Origin: CAKOSP01 sp964369845
Lineage (GTDB): Bacteria; Bacillota_I; Bacilli_A; RF39; UBA660
Direction: 5' to 3'
Length of the DNA: 50,215 bases
Assembly: GCA_964369845.1 (NCBI GenBank)
Contig: CAYJFJ010000008.1
Span: 1 to 50,215 of the forward strand
Shown here: positions 50,163 to 50,215 of the stretch, one piece after another
Position numbering within the stretch: position 1 is the first letter of the stretch
Layout: every line of letters starts with the position of its first letter
The notes under the pieces: generated by a model
The model's input: the letters and a program-made list of their open reading frames with translations, nothing else
Told to the model about the DNA's origin: nothing
Databases searched by the model: none
Position numbers and translations under genes: made by a program

Positions 50163-50215
50163 AATTCTAATCTAACTTCAAGTGCGTCATCTCCACGGCG
50201 TTCAGCAAGTTTAAT
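50156..50215 (-). CDS. C-terminal fragment of an unidentified gene
   Basis: The last 19 codons of a minus-strand gene that begins beyond the window, ending IKLAERRGDDALEVRLELV and a TAG. The codons are richer in GC than their neighbours (GAACGCCGTGGAGATGACGC). The terminator that follows supports a real end of gene. It is too short to name. Confidence 0.45.
   Translation of the reverse strand: MKLAERRGDDALEVRLELV

Noticed and set aside
1..50215. Mycoplasma-type code (TGA as Trp)
   Set aside because: TGA ends whiA, rlmH and ftsX at expected lengths and Trp is TGG throughout.
1..50215. CRISPR array, prophage, transposase, tRNA or rRNA
   Set aside because: No spaced direct repeats, integrase or transposase frames, or cloverleaf sequences were noticed; all longer stretches are accounted for by genes.

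Overview
The window is a stretch of a very AT-rich, low-GC Gram-positive chromosome of the Bacilli/Erysipelotrichia type. It uses the standard genetic code: Trp is TGG and several genes end in TGA. GerQ and CwlD homologues and a good sigma-E-type promoter in front of gerQ point to a spore former or a recent descendant of one. A NrdG-type radical SAM activase points to anaerobic life. The species cannot be named from the sequence alone. Almost all genes lie on the minus strand with tight or overlapping spacing. The exceptions are six plus-strand genes in small islands. No tRNA, rRNA, CRISPR array, insertion sequence or prophage is visible. No gene-free gap exceeds about 170 bases.

Layout. 1-3813: a truncated DUF2130 protein and a SWIM-SNF2 helicase. 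3886-6487: a Cys-rich protein diverging from two secreted- or coat-like proteins; the first two share a helical module. 6513-8945: a zinc ribbon protein, a DUF1848 Fe-S protein and a membrane protein. 9110-14542: CapA, then a tightly coupled sigma factor / membrane anti-sigma candidate / DUF4358 lipoprotein / MBOAT acyltransferase / DHHW acetylation cassette. 14626-17261: Abi, HtrA and RDD genes. 17390-24371: a phospholipase C-like protein, CwlD, a CmpB-like permease, a tocopherol-cyclase-like protein, a hybrid histidine kinase, a PlsC-like acyltransferase and a small unknown. 24506-30499: rpsI-rplM, truA-nrdG-whiA, and ftsE-ftsX with an FtsEX-type M23 murein hydrolase. 30574-34629: YitT, GerQ, a metallo-beta-lactamase fold hydrolase, a TasA-like anchored surface protein and LemA.

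34624-50215 is the oriC-proximal housekeeping block in the usual Firmicutes order, read leftward: parA, parB, DUF951, (AbgT transporter), ychF, rpsF-ssb-rpsR, (three-gene insert), rplI, dnaB, (LysM-G5-M23 hydrolase), walJ, rlmH, ung. The walRK-walHI genes usually found between dnaB and walJ are absent here.

The most interesting accessory items are two cassettes. One is a membrane-anchored beta-lactamase-fold serine hydrolase, a large PLP aminotransferase and an ATP-grasp ligase, set between rpsR and rplI as one coupled unit (39880-43419); it may make or process a small amino-acid-derived molecule. The other is the sigma-controlled O-acetylation cassette (9110-13194). Two layout habits also stand out. 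Convergent genes overlap and keep their terminators inside the opposite coding end. Many starts are set by a shifted Shine-Dalgarno of the GGTGAT type.
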